From contig JABBOV010000014.1 in NCBI GenBank assembly GCA_012927625.1, positions 62,001-126,000 of the forward strand: a stretch of 64,000 nt of DNA, written 5' to 3'. Made by a program: the position numbers and the translations under genes. The notes under the pieces were generated by a model. That model saw only the letters and a program-made list of their open reading frames with translations. It ran no database searches and had not been told where the DNA came from. The DNA is from Glaciimonas sp. (GTDB taxonomy: Bacteria; Pseudomonadota; Gammaproteobacteria; Burkholderiales; Burkholderiaceae_D). This document shows positions 53,811 through 62,324 of the stretch, one piece after another (position 1 is the first letter of the stretch; every line of letters starts with the position of its first letter).

Positions 53811-54761
53811 ATGCAAACTAGGAGCGCCACTAAAAAAGTGGTCTACGCTGCGCTCGCGGGAAATTTCGCGATTGCGCTGATCAAGTTTGTGGCTGCCGCG
53901 ATTACCGGCAGCTCCGCCATGCTCAGCGAAGCTGTGCATTCACTCGTCGACACTGTTAACGAACTGTTACTTTTGTACGGCATGAAACGGGCAGCTAAGG
54001 GGCCGGACGATAGTCATCCGTTCGGGTATGGTCGCGAGCTCTATTTCTGGAGCTTTATTGTTACCTTGCTTGTGTTCGCGCTCGGCGCGGGTGTGTCGTT
54101 GTATGAAGGCGTTGTGCACCTGCGCAATCCAGAAGCGATGACCAATCCACTCATCAACTACCTAGTACTGGGCGTTTCAATTATCTGCGAAGGCGCATCG
54201 TGGTGGGTGGCGCTCAAAGCATTTCGCGCGACTAAAGGTAAACAAGGTTACTTCGACGCATTTCGCGCTAGCAAAGATCCGGGCGTTTTTATTGTGCTGT
54301 TCGAGGATGGTGCTGCCTTGCTCGGCCTGCTGGTAGCGACGCTGGGAATCACGGGCGCACTGATACTGGATATGCCTGAGCTCGATGGCATCGCGTCCAT
54401 CGGTATCAGCATCGTGCTTGCAGCGTCCTCGATATTGCTGGCGCGCGAAACGAAAGCATTGCTGATCGGCGAAGCGGCGCAGCCGCATGTGCGCGAATCG
54501 ATCATGCGCATTGCCAGTAACGATACGGACATCCGGTGTGTTAACGGCGTCTTAACCGTGCAGATGGGTCCAAACCAAGTGCTTGCAGCTTTGAGCGCCG
54601 AATTCTGCGACGATTTAAACACGACACAGATCGAACACTGCATTGGTCGAATCGAAGCGGCGATCATCGACGCACACCTCGATGTCACAACGCTATTCGT
54701 CAAACCACAAGCTGTCGAAATGTGGCAACAGCGGATCGCCGTCTTGACGGCAAAGGACTGA
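53811..54761 (+). CDS. Cation diffusion facilitator (CDF) efflux transporter
   Basis: This 316-residue inner-membrane antiporter has about six spans. Motifs LSEAVHSLVDTVNELLLL (His/Asp metal site in TM2) and HPFGYGRELYFWSFI are those of the CDF family, and the second site in TM5 lies near LGLLVATLGITGALILD. The C-terminal cytoplasmic domain is present. Probable substrates are Zn, Fe or Mn with H+ exchange. It has a good GGAGG-type site upstream and is inserted between cyoC and cyoD. Confidence 0.9.
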   Translation: MQTRSATKKVVYAALAGNFAIALIKFVAAAITGSSAMLSEAVHSLVDTVNELLLLYGMKRAAKGPDDSHPFGYGRELYFWSFIVTLLVFALGAGVSLYEGVVHLRNPEAMTNPLINYLVLGVSIICEGASWWVALKAFRATKGKQGYFDAFRASKDPGVFIVLFEDGAALLGLLVATLGITGALILDMPELDGIASIGISIVLAASSILLARETKALLIGEAAQPHVRESIMRIASNDTDIRCVNGVLTVQMGPNQVLAALSAEFCDDLNTTQIEHCIGRIEAAIIDAHLDVTTLFVKPQAVEMWQQRIAVLTAKD

Positions 54762-54762
54762 C

Positions 54763-55113
54763 ATGATCGACCAAGTGCGCGACGACGACGAAACCGCAAC
54801 CCGAAAACTCGAGGAGCGAAAAGTTTTCCATTCCTACGTCTGGGGCATCTCACTGGCGCTGTCGCTGACGCTACTGCCCTTCGCGCTGATGCATTGGGGC
54901 GCGATGCGTGGCTTGTCGCTGCTGGGCGTAATCGGCGCGCTTGCCTTGGTGCAGATGGTGGTCCACTTCCACTTCTTCCTGCACATCGGCTGGCGGCAAA
55001 AGCGCGACGACCTGCTGCTGATCCTGTTCTCGACGCTGCTCATGGTCATCATGGTTGCGGGCACCATCTGGATCATGGCCAACCTGGCGATGCGCATGGC
55101 TCTGCAAGTGTAG
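54763..55113 (+). CDS. cyoD: Cytochrome bo-type quinol oxidase subunit IV
   Basis: This 116-residue protein has three membrane spans (VWGISLALSLTLLPFALMHW; GALALVQMVVHFHFFLHI; LLMVIMVAGTIWIMANLAM), matching CyoD. It begins 1 bp after the CDF gene instead of next to cyoC. cyoE (haem O synthase) is not seen. Confidence 0.9.
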   Translation: MIDQVRDDDETATRKLEERKVFHSYVWGISLALSLTLLPFALMHWGAMRGLSLLGVIGALALVQMVVHFHFFLHIGWRQKRDDLLLILFSTLLMVIMVAGTIWIMANLAMRMALQV

Positions 55114-55159
55114 CCATGAGAATTCGTCTGCAGAGGTGGAGCAGGAGGATCAAATCCGA

Positions 55160-56752
55160 ATGAGTACCATCGATGTCGCTTTCGTGCTGCTGGCGCTGGT
55201 CCTGGTCACGGCGCTCGCTGCGCGGCGCACCAGCGTTCCTGCTCCGGTCGTCTTCGCCGCGGTGGGCATCGCGGGCGGCGCTGCCTGGCACCTTGTTCCG
55301 GCCCTGCCGCCGGTGCGCATGCCACCCGACTTGGTCCTGTTCGCCTTTCTGCCACCGCTACTCATGACCGCCGCCTATGCGCTGCCGCTGCAGGCATTCC
55401 GCCGAAATCTCCTGCCGATCGTGCTGCTCGCGGTCGGCCTGGTTCTCGCCACCATGGGTGTCGCTGCCGTTGTTGGCCATGCGCTGGTCGGATTGTCCTG
55501 GGCTGCCGCATTCGTCCTCGGCACGATCATCGCGCCACCGGATCCGGTGGCGGCCACGTCCGTTGCGAGCAAGACAGGACTTCCGCACCGGCTGGTCGTC
55601 ATCCTCGAAGGCGAAGGATTGGTCAACGACGCGGTTGCGATAGTCGCCTACGGGATCGCGGTCGAAGCGCTGGTCTCCGGGCTTTTCGCCTGGGACACCG
55701 TGTTCTGGTCACTGTTGCGCGAGACGCCGACCGGCATACTGATCGGACTGCTGATCGGTGGCGCGGCCGCACTGGTACGTCGATACGCAGACAGTGTGCC
55801 GCTTGAAGTCGGCATTTCGCTGGTCACACCCTACCTGGCCTACCACCTCGCCGAACGATTTGGTTGCTCTGGCGTGCTGGCCGTAGTCACGCTCGGATTC
55901 ATGTTGCGCTGGTCGAGTTTTCGCGTGTCGTCGCCGGTGGCGCGTCTGGCGGCGCGCACAGTATGGAGTTTCCTGCGTTACGCCAGCACGGCGCTGGTGT
56001 TTCTTTTGCTCGGATTGCTGATCGGCGAGATCGCCGTCGACTGGCCGAGTCGTGAAGTCGTCATCGCCGGGGTCATCCTGTCCGGCGCGATCGTGGCGAT
56101 CCGCATTGTCTGGATGCTGTTGGTGCCGCGCCTGGTCGCAGCGCTAGGCGCCAGCCAGACGGCGAAATCGTCGACCGCCGAACAGATCGTGATCGGCTGG
56201 GCCGGCATGCGCGGCGTCGTCTCGCTGGCGCTGGCATTGGCCTTGCCCCTGAACTTGCCCATAAACCTGGGCGGCAGCGACCAGACGCGCAACATGATCG
56301 TGTTCCTGACCCTGGTCGTGATCATTGTCACGCTGATCGTGCAGGGCGCGACACTGATGCCGCTGGTGCGCTGGCTGAAGGCCGGCGACCCGAAGCGCGA
56401 ACATCGGGAGGAGCGTCACGCTCGCCTGAAGGCGCGTCGGGCAGGGGTGGCGGCGATTCGCGCAGCCAACAACATGACTGCAGGTTTCGATCAGGCGGCG
56501 CGGCAGATTCTCATCAAGGAAATCGATGAAGGCACGCGTGGCATCGCCGTGGCGGGCGAGGGCGGAACGTCGCACCACAGCAACTGGGTGCTGCTGCAGG
56601 CGCTGGACGCGCAGCGCGATGTTGTCAATCGCCTGCGCGACGCGGGCCGCCTGAGTGGCGAACTGGCCGAACGTCTCGACACCGAACTGGATCTCGACGC
56701 GATGAGCTCATGCGGCGGGGGTACGCGCCTGACCGACGGCGGCGGTGACTGA
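55160..56752 (+). CDS. Na+/H+ antiporter, CPA1 (NhaP/NhaE-like) family
   Basis: This 530-residue protein starts at ATG 55160 with GGAGGA upstream. About 12 spans are present, with the ion-site motifs APPDPVAATSVAS and GEGLVNDAVAIVAYG and the GMRGVVSLALALALP segment. A soluble tail of ~110 residues follows. It would exchange Na+ or K+ for protons and help pH homeostasis. Confidence 0.88.
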   Translation: MSTIDVAFVLLALVLVTALAARRTSVPAPVVFAAVGIAGGAAWHLVPALPPVRMPPDLVLFAFLPPLLMTAAYALPLQAFRRNLLPIVLLAVGLVLATMGVAAVVGHALVGLSWAAAFVLGTIIAPPDPVAATSVASKTGLPHRLVVILEGEGLVNDAVAIVAYGIAVEALVSGLFAWDTVFWSLLRETPTGILIGLLIGGAAALVRRYADSVPLEVGISLVTPYLAYHLAERFGCSGVLAVVTLGFMLRWSSFRVSSPVARLAARTVWSFLRYASTALVFLLLGLLIGEIAVDWPSREVVIAGVILSGAIVAIRIVWMLLVPRLVAALGASQTAKSSTAEQIVIGWAGMRGVVSLALALALPLNLPINLGGSDQTRNMIVFLTLVVIIVTLIVQGATLMPLVRWLKAGDPKREHREERHARLKARRAGVAAIRAANNMTAGFDQAARQILIKEIDEGTRGIAVAGEGGTSHHSNWVLLQALDAQRDVVNRLRDAGRLSGELAERLDTELDLDAMSSCGGGTRLTDGGGD

Positions 56753-56967
56753 TTGTGCCAACCCGTGCCTGGGAAATCGGCGCGCGCGTGACGCAATCCT
56801 CCGAGATCCGGCTATTTAACGCAATTTTAATTTGTGCAACAACGCAACTTTGGCGGATCCTACCGGCGCAGCCTGGGAGCCCTACCTAAAGACGTCAACG
56901 GTTCACCCGGCAACCATATCATCAGGATTCCTCATGGCGGACTGGGCCCCGGCCCCCGCCCCCGCCT

Positions 56968-58057
56968 TCAAGCAATTGGTCCAGAGAAGTAGAAGGCCAG
57001 GCCCAGCAACACATAGACACCGATGAGCAAAACGCCCTCGAACCATGTGGTCTCGCCATCGCTCGCAATCGAATTCACGATGAACGCCGCGCTGACCACT
57101 GCGAAGAGACCGATGGGGTTGCCGAACACCAGCGTCATCGGCTGACCCATCAGCCACGAACCGAGTACCAGCAGGGGCGCTACGACCAGGGCCACCTGGA
57201 TGGCCGATCCCACGCAGATGTTGAGGACCAAACCCATCTTTCCCTGACGCGCGAACCAGGCCGCGGCGAATAGATCCGAGGCCGTTCCCACGAGGGCCAG
57301 CACGATGACGCCGATGAACACTTGCGACAGCCCGAGCGCGCTGGCCGTTGCCTCCAGTGCGCCCGAGACGAGGTGGGCTTCGAGGGCAATGGCAGTGCAT
57401 CGCCGCGACGAGCACGGCGATGCACTGCCACGTCTGCCAGCCTGCGGTGGCCGAGCCATCGCCCTCTTCGCGCGACTCCTCGGACGCGAACACGTCGCGG
57501 TGCGTGACAAGCGTGTAGACGAGGTTGGCGGCATAGAGCAGCAGCATGACGACCGACACAGCGATGCTGAGATGCTCGTCGGTCAAGATCGGGTCGGCCT
57601 CCTTGGTCAGATGGCGCGCAGTGTAGTCGAAAACGGCCGGCAGCAGCAGCGCGATCAAGGCCAGGATGAGCATGCTTCCCAATCTTCCCGCCTTGTTGCG
57701 GTTGAACCGCAGCCGGGTGCGACCTATGCTGCCGACGACGATCGCCAGCCTGAGCCCGAACAGGCTCGTCGCGATGATCGAACCGGTGATCTGTGCGCGC
57801 ACCACGGCGACATTGCCGGCGGCGAGGACGAAGAAGGCGAGGATCACTTCGGCCAGACTGCCGAAGCTTACGTTGAGAAGGCCGCCGACGGCGGAGCCGA
57901 CCTTCGCTGCTAGATGTTCCGTCGCTCGCCGAACCCAGTCGGCCAGAACGCCGATCGCGCTCGCGCTGGCGGTGACGACGCGCCAGTTGCGCTGGCTGAT
58001 CGACGGCTTGAACTGGCAGAATACCATCGCCCACCAGCCGTTTGAACGGTGCGCCAT
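56968..58057 (-). pseudogene. Ca2+/H+ (CaCA family) exchanger, frameshifted
   Basis: From ATG 58057 the first half is a normal CAX-type exchanger (LLNVSFGSLAEVILAFFVLA; RAQITGSIIATSLFGL), ending [10 protein letters not shown]. The second half ([55 protein letters not shown]) continues in another frame to a stop at 56968. The frameshift lies at 57390-57430, in a perfect inverted repeat. As drawn, no full-length product is made. Confidence 0.85.
57390..57430. repeat. Perfect 16-bp inverted repeat at the exchanger frameshift
   Basis: TGGCAGTGCATCGCCG (57390-57405) is exactly complementary to CGGCGATGCACTGCCA (57415-57430) around a 9-nt loop. The right-hand arm encodes normal protein (WQCIA); the left-hand arm replaces the expected residues. 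Confidence 0.85.
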
Positions 58058-58160
58058 GCGCTAAAAAAATATATTTCAAAAACATGCAAATGACGTAAAC
58101 CCAAAACGGAAATCGTTTTGGTAAAGTCACTGCATACACCTACCTGACCTCCTTGCAGCC

Positions 58161-59206
58161 CTTCCATCCGAGCTTCGCGATTACATCCGCGCACTGGAAG
58201 AGCGCACAGCTGCATTACAGCAACGGGTCCATTTCCTGGAAGAGCAATTCCGGCTGGCGCAACTGAAGCGCTTCGCACCATCGAGCGAGAAATTCGGCGC
58301 CCAAGACTGCCTGTTCAACGAAGCCGAACAAGACATCAACACCCTCGCGCCAGAGGAGGACGGCGGCGACACGCCCATTGACCAGAACGTGCCGCCGAAG
58401 AAACGCAGCCGCAAACCATTGCCGGCGCATCTGCCGCGCACCCGCATCGAGCACGACTTGCCCGAGGCTGAGAAAGTGTGCCGCTGCTGCCAGGGCGCCT
58501 TGCACCGCATGGGCGAAGAAACCAGTGAACAGCTCGACATCGTGCCCGCCAAGGTTCAAGTGCTGCAACATGTGCGCTTCAAATACGCCTGCCGCCGATG
58601 CGACCGCCACGGCGAATCGAGCAAGATCGTCACCAGTGCAATGCCGGTACAACCTATTCCCGGAAGCATCGCCAGCGCCGGCGCATTGGCCACGGTGCTG
58701 ACAAGATGATCGGCAAGCTCTATCACATAGAGAAGCAGGCGCGCGGCAAACCGCCCGACGGTATGACGATGATGGAACATACTTATCGATTGCGACAGGA
58801 CAAGAGTCGCCCGATTCTGGACGCCTTCCATACATGGCTGACGCAGCATCAAAGTGCGGTCATGCCGCAATCGCTGATCGGTAAAGCCATCAGTTATGCG
58901 CTTGGGCAATGGCGGTATTTGTGTCGTTATATCGATGACGGTCGTGCGCCTATCGACAATAACCTCATCGAGCGCGATATTCGGCCATTTACCACGGGGC
59001 GCAAGAATTGGATGTTCTCCAATTCGGTTGCCGGCGCCGATGCCAGCGCGATCATTTACAGCCTGATGTTGACCTGCCGCGCCTGCGATGTCGAGCCGTA
59101 TGCCTATTTGCGTCATGTCTTGACGGAACTGCCGTAACGCAAGGCCGGCGACGATATGGCTGACTTGCTGCCATTCAACTACGCTGCCAAGAATACCGGA
59201 CACTAA
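58161..59206 (+). pseudogene. IS66-family TnpC remnant (second IS66 type)
   Basis: The first part encodes a coiled coil and zinc-finger region (ELRDYIRALEERTAALQQRV; CRCCQGALHRMGEE; KYACRRCDRHGE) up to GALATVLT. The DNA then jumps, with a change of frame, to the C-terminal part (MIGKLYHIEKQARGKPPDG; IDNNLIERDIRPFTTGRKNW), losing the section with the first two catalytic Asp. A further TAA interrupts ELP-RKAGDDMADLLPFNY near the end. This element differs from the IS66 at 43.7 kb and its right end is the 42-bp repeat. Confidence 0.85.
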
Positions 59207-59224
59207 TTCAACCCGGTTAAATGG

Positions 59225-59266
59225 TGTACGTTGGGTTGAAAATCGCGCTTACATACCTTTGGCATT
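59225..59266 (+). repeat. 42-bp direct repeat, right copy, containing an IS66-type end
   Basis: It matches 47652-47693 at 41 of 42 positions and directly follows the IS66 remnant. If GTAAGCGCG (complement) is the IS terminus, the element ends at 59252 and the remaining 14 bp are shared flank. The pair brackets ~11.5 kb. Confidence 0.8.
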
Positions 59267-59297
59267 ATTTTTTGCTGGAACAGGCAGATTAACTGGA

Positions 59298-59353
59298 CGT
59301 AAAAGGATTAAGAACGAATCCTTTTACGCATCCATATGCGGATATCGCATATG
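59298..59353. repeat. Two adjacent palindromes
   Basis: CGTAAAAGGATT/AATCCTTTTACG (12-bp stem, 59298-59328) is followed 4 bp later by CATATGCG/CGCATATG (8-bp stem, 59333-59353). The rest of 59267-59919 contains an AT-rich element, two REP-like palindromes and no gene. Confidence 0.6.
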
Positions 59354-59463
59354 AAGGTGGGATGACGATGCGGCGTTGATGGCCGTTTTGCAGGGGAGTG
59401 GTGTTCGAGGTGGTTTCGCTGCGGCAGTGCTTCGTTGCTGGAAAGTAAATATATACTAGATTA

Positions 59464-59534
59464 GTGTATATTTAATAATCGCAATATTTATAAGCGGTAA
59501 CTGTCATGTTTTTTACTATACTCCCGCATTATTT
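59464..59534 (+). repeat. AT-rich ~70-nt dispersed element, copy 8 (module-tolC gap)
   Basis: GTGTATATTTAA, ATAAGCGGTAACTGTCATG, T-tract, ACTATACTCCCGCATTATTT. The central stem is weak in this copy, but the right-hand block is perfectly conserved. Confidence 0.55.
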
Positions 59535-59595
59535 TGATTTTTGCAGCTGTTCGGAGTGCTCTGGGTTTCGTCAGCGCAGTGCCAGCCATTCTCTC

Positions 59596-59664
59596 GTAGC
59601 GGCAGGTTCGAAACCTGCCTTTGCACTTCCGCGACCAAAAGGCGGTTTTGGAACCTGCCCGTAA
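59596..59664. repeat. GTAG-headed REP palindrome, type d
   Basis: GTAGCGGCAGGTTCGAAACC starts the element and GGAACCTGCCCGTAAG ends it; the internal arms GGCAGGTT/AACCTGCC are nested. Confidence 0.55.
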
Positions 59665-59792
59665 GACACCAGATTTAACGGTCTGTTAGTCGGTTTTTAC
59701 TGAATCACAGATGTTACGCAGTGCGTGTGCAAAATAGGAAAAGCATTCTCCACGAAAGACACGAAAAGCACGAAAACAGCAAGCAATGTCTA

Positions 59793-59847
59793 AGTAGTGC
59801 AGGCCTCCGTGCCTGCAACGGTTGCAGGCACGAAGGCCTGCACTACT
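59793..59847. repeat. GTAG-headed REP pair (BIME-like), copy a2
   Basis: AGTAGTGCAGGCCTCCGTGC at 59793 faces the inverted arm ending AGGCCTGCACTACT at 59847. It is nearly identical to 33125-33180, so this family is repeated within the window. Confidence 0.7.
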
Positions 59848-59919
59848 GACAAACGAATGTCAAAAAATGGTGTCATGCAGTTTTTGTGTCTTTTGTAGAC
59901 CGAATTTTTGCGCGTAGCA

Positions 59920-61203
59920 TCAGTGAATTAACAAACCATTCACCAGTAGCAGATCCTGCTCTTGCAGGATGCCTGCGGCTGACTTTAATCGTAGTCCATT
60001 GACGATGGTGTCGTAGCGCGCTTTAGCCAGATCGCGGCGGGTTGAGAATAGCTGCTGCTGCGCATTCAGGACGTCGATGTTGATGCGCACGCCTACTTGA
60101 TAGCCCAGTTTGTTGGCGTCGAGCGCCGACAAACTCGATATTTCGGCGGCTTCCAGCGCATTGACCTGAGCCATGCCGCTGGTGACGCCCAGATACGATT
60201 GGCGCGCACCCTGCGCTGCGTTGCGGCGTGCAGTTTCAAGGTCAAAGCGGGCCTTGTCTTCCAGTGCGATGGCTTCGCGCACTCGACTGGTGACGGAGAA
60301 GCCGGCAAATAAGGGAATGTTCCACTGCACTCCGATGGTATTGGTATCGCCGGCCAAGTTGTTACCGCTCTGGTTGCCATGATTCCGGCTTGCTATCAGA
60401 TCGACGGTTGGGTAATGGCCGGCACGATTTTTGGAAATATCCCTCTGGGCGATTTCGAGCCCGATCAGGGAGCCCATTACGCTGGTATTTTGTTGTTCCG
60501 CCGAGTTGACCCAACTGTCGATCTGAGCCGGTTGCGGCGGACTCAACGTGACACCGGTTTTGAGCTTGGCCAAGTCGCCCGGCGTGCTGCCGATGATTTG
60601 CTGTAACGCCGCGCGCTTGATTTCAAGGTCGCTCTGGGCTGCGTATTCTTGCGCCACAGCCAAGTCGTAACGGGCCTGTGCTTCGTAGCTATCGGTGATG
60701 GTGGCGGTACCGACTTCGAAGTTTTGCTTGGCCGATGCGAGCTGTTCGCTAATCGCAGTCTTTTGGGCCTGAACGAAGCCGATCGTGTCTTGCGCCGCCA
60801 ATACGTCGAAATAAGCTTGCGCGACACGCAATATCAAATCTTGCCGGGTTTGGGCAAACTGGGTTTCACTGAGTGCGACCAAGAGTTTGCCCTGTTCGTA
60901 TTGCTGCCAGTTGGCCCAGCGAAATAATGGCTGCGAGAGTGCCAGGCTGTAGCTGCTGCCGCTGAAATTTTGCCTATTTTCAAATTCGGTGCGGCTGGTG
61001 CCGCCGGACAGACCGACGCTAGGCAGCAGGCCGGCACGCGCTTGCGGCAGTTTTTCCTGACCGGCGCTCAGGGCGGCGCGGGCGCTGGCGTATTGCGCAT
61101 CGTTGACTAGCGCCTGCTGGTAAGTTTTCAGCAAATCATCCGCTTGCACATTCATGGAGACGAAGGTGCAAGCGATGAGTGTGGCGATAACGGAATTGCG
61201 CAT
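59920..61203 (-). CDS. tolC: TolC-family outer-membrane efflux channel
   Basis: This 427-residue protein has a signal peptide (MRNSVIATLIACTFVSMNVQ-A) and two repeated OEP domains rich in alpha-helical coiled coil (DLLKTYQQALVNDAQYASAR; LSALDANKLGYQVGVRINID). It forms the exit duct of RND and type I export machines. It is the last gene of a leftward cluster after pcm and the rhodanese gene. Confidence 0.92.
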   Translation of the reverse strand: MRNSVIATLIACTFVSMNVQADDLLKTYQQALVNDAQYASARAALSAGQEKLPQARAGLLPSVGLSGGTSRTEFENRQNFSGSSYSLALSQPLFRWANWQQYEQGKLLVALSETQFAQTRQDLILRVAQAYFDVLAAQDTIGFVQAQKTAISEQLASAKQNFEVGTATITDSYEAQARYDLAVAQEYAAQSDLEIKRAALQQIIGSTPGDLAKLKTGVTLSPPQPAQIDSWVNSAEQQNTSVMGSLIGLEIAQRDISKNRAGHYPTVDLIASRNHGNQSGNNLAGDTNTIGVQWNIPLFAGFSVTSRVREAIALEDKARFDLETARRNAAQGARQSYLGVTSGMAQVNALEAAEISSLSALDANKLGYQVGVRINIDVLNAQQQLFSTRRDLAKARYDTIVNGLRLKSAAGILQEQDLLLVNGLLIH

Positions 61204-61249
61204 TAAGTTCCTCGGTGTAGTCGGTCAAAAAGAAGGTGGGAAAGCAAGA

Positions 61250-61573
61250 TCAATAAGTCGGCATCGATATATCAACCTGTTGGGCCCAGGCATGCACGCC
61301 GCCAGTCAGGTTGATGATCTGCGAAAAGCCGTTGCGCTCAAGGAAATATGCCACCTGCATGCTGCGCGCGCCGTGATGGCAGATGCAGACGATCGGCATG
61401 CTCTTGTTGAGCTCCATATACCGGGCCGGAATCGCATTCATCGGGATCAATTGCGCGCCGGCGATATGGCAGGTGTCGAATTCCCATTCTTCACGCACAT
61501 CCAGCAGCAGCACTGGTGCTTGCGACGCGTCTTGCATCCGTTGCGCCAACTCCGGGGCGGTGATGTGTTGCAT
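61250..61573 (-). CDS. Single-domain rhodanese-like protein
   Basis: This 107-residue cytoplasmic protein has the catalytic Cys in VCICHHGARSMQVA (~60) and the LLDVREEWEFDTCHI motif. It is a probable thiosulfate/persulfide sulfurtransferase. It lies between pcm (9 bp away) and tolC. Confidence 0.9.
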   Translation of the reverse strand: MQHITAPELAQRMQDASQAPVLLLDVREEWEFDTCHIAGAQLIPMNAIPARYMELNKSMPIVCICHHGARSMQVAYFLERNGFSQIINLTGGVHAWAQQVDISMPTY

Positions 61574-61582
61574 TGAAATTCC

Positions 61583-62257
61583 TCAGAAAGAGAAGTGCGA
61601 AGGCGTGAGCGCGTTGCGCAGCGGCTTTTCACTGGTTTCAAACAGATTGATGGTGCTGTACGCGGCATCTGACATGCGGGTGGTTATTTGCCCGGTCATG
61701 GCTGGGGCATCGCCGATGATGGCAAAGATGCGGCCGCCGACTTTGATTTTTTTCAGGAAAGCGTCCGGCAACACCGGTAGCGAACCGGAAATCACGATCA
61801 CGTCATAGGATGCACTGTCGCCGCTCGCGCTGCTGGTGCCGCTCCAGCCCTGGGCGCCGTCGCCGAGAAGGGTGGTGACATTACTGATGCCATAGTCGGA
61901 CAGATTCTGGTCTGCCAGCGCCTTGAGCGTCGGCTCGATTTCGATGCTGGTGACGTGGCGTGCCTTGTAGCACAGCAGGGCCGCCATATAGCCTGAGCCA
62001 GTGCCGATTTCGAGCACGTTTTCATGTTTTTGGACTGCAACTTCTTGCAAGATGCGCGCTTCCATTTTGGGGGTTAACATGTTTTCGCCGCACGGCAAGG
62101 GGATTTCGGTGTCGAAAAAAGCCAGGCTTTTATAAGCGGCCGGGACGAAAGCTTCGCGTTTGACGACTACCAGAAGATCCAGGACATCCTGATTCAGAAC
62201 GTCCCAGGTGCGGATTTGGTGCTCAATCATGTTGAGGCGGGTTTGCTCGATATTCAT
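61583..62257 (-). CDS. pcm: Protein-L-isoaspartate O-methyltransferase family protein
   Basis: The start is at ATG 62257 (224 residues; a TTG at 62269 is in frame). The SAM-binding motif VLEIGTGSGYMAALL (~85) and post-motif ARHVTSIEIEPTLKA are clear, and MNIEQTRLNMIEHQIRTWDV is the usual start in this subgroup. It repairs isoaspartyl residues or acts as a related methyltransferase. Confidence 0.88.
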   Translation of the reverse strand: MNIEQTRLNMIEHQIRTWDVLNQDVLDLLVVVKREAFVPAAYKSLAFFDTEIPLPCGENMLTPKMEARILQEVAVQKHENVLEIGTGSGYMAALLCYKARHVTSIEIEPTLKALADQNLSDYGISNVTTLLGDGAQGWSGTSSASGDSASYDVIVISGSLPVLPDAFLKKIKVGGRIFAIIGDAPAMTGQITTRMSDAAYSTINLFETSEKPLRNALTPSHFSF

Positions 62258-62324
62258 GTTGGTGTCCAAAAAACATTATTGGTGGGTAGAGAAAAATGCA
62301 TTTTATCAAACGTGGCCAGAGCTT

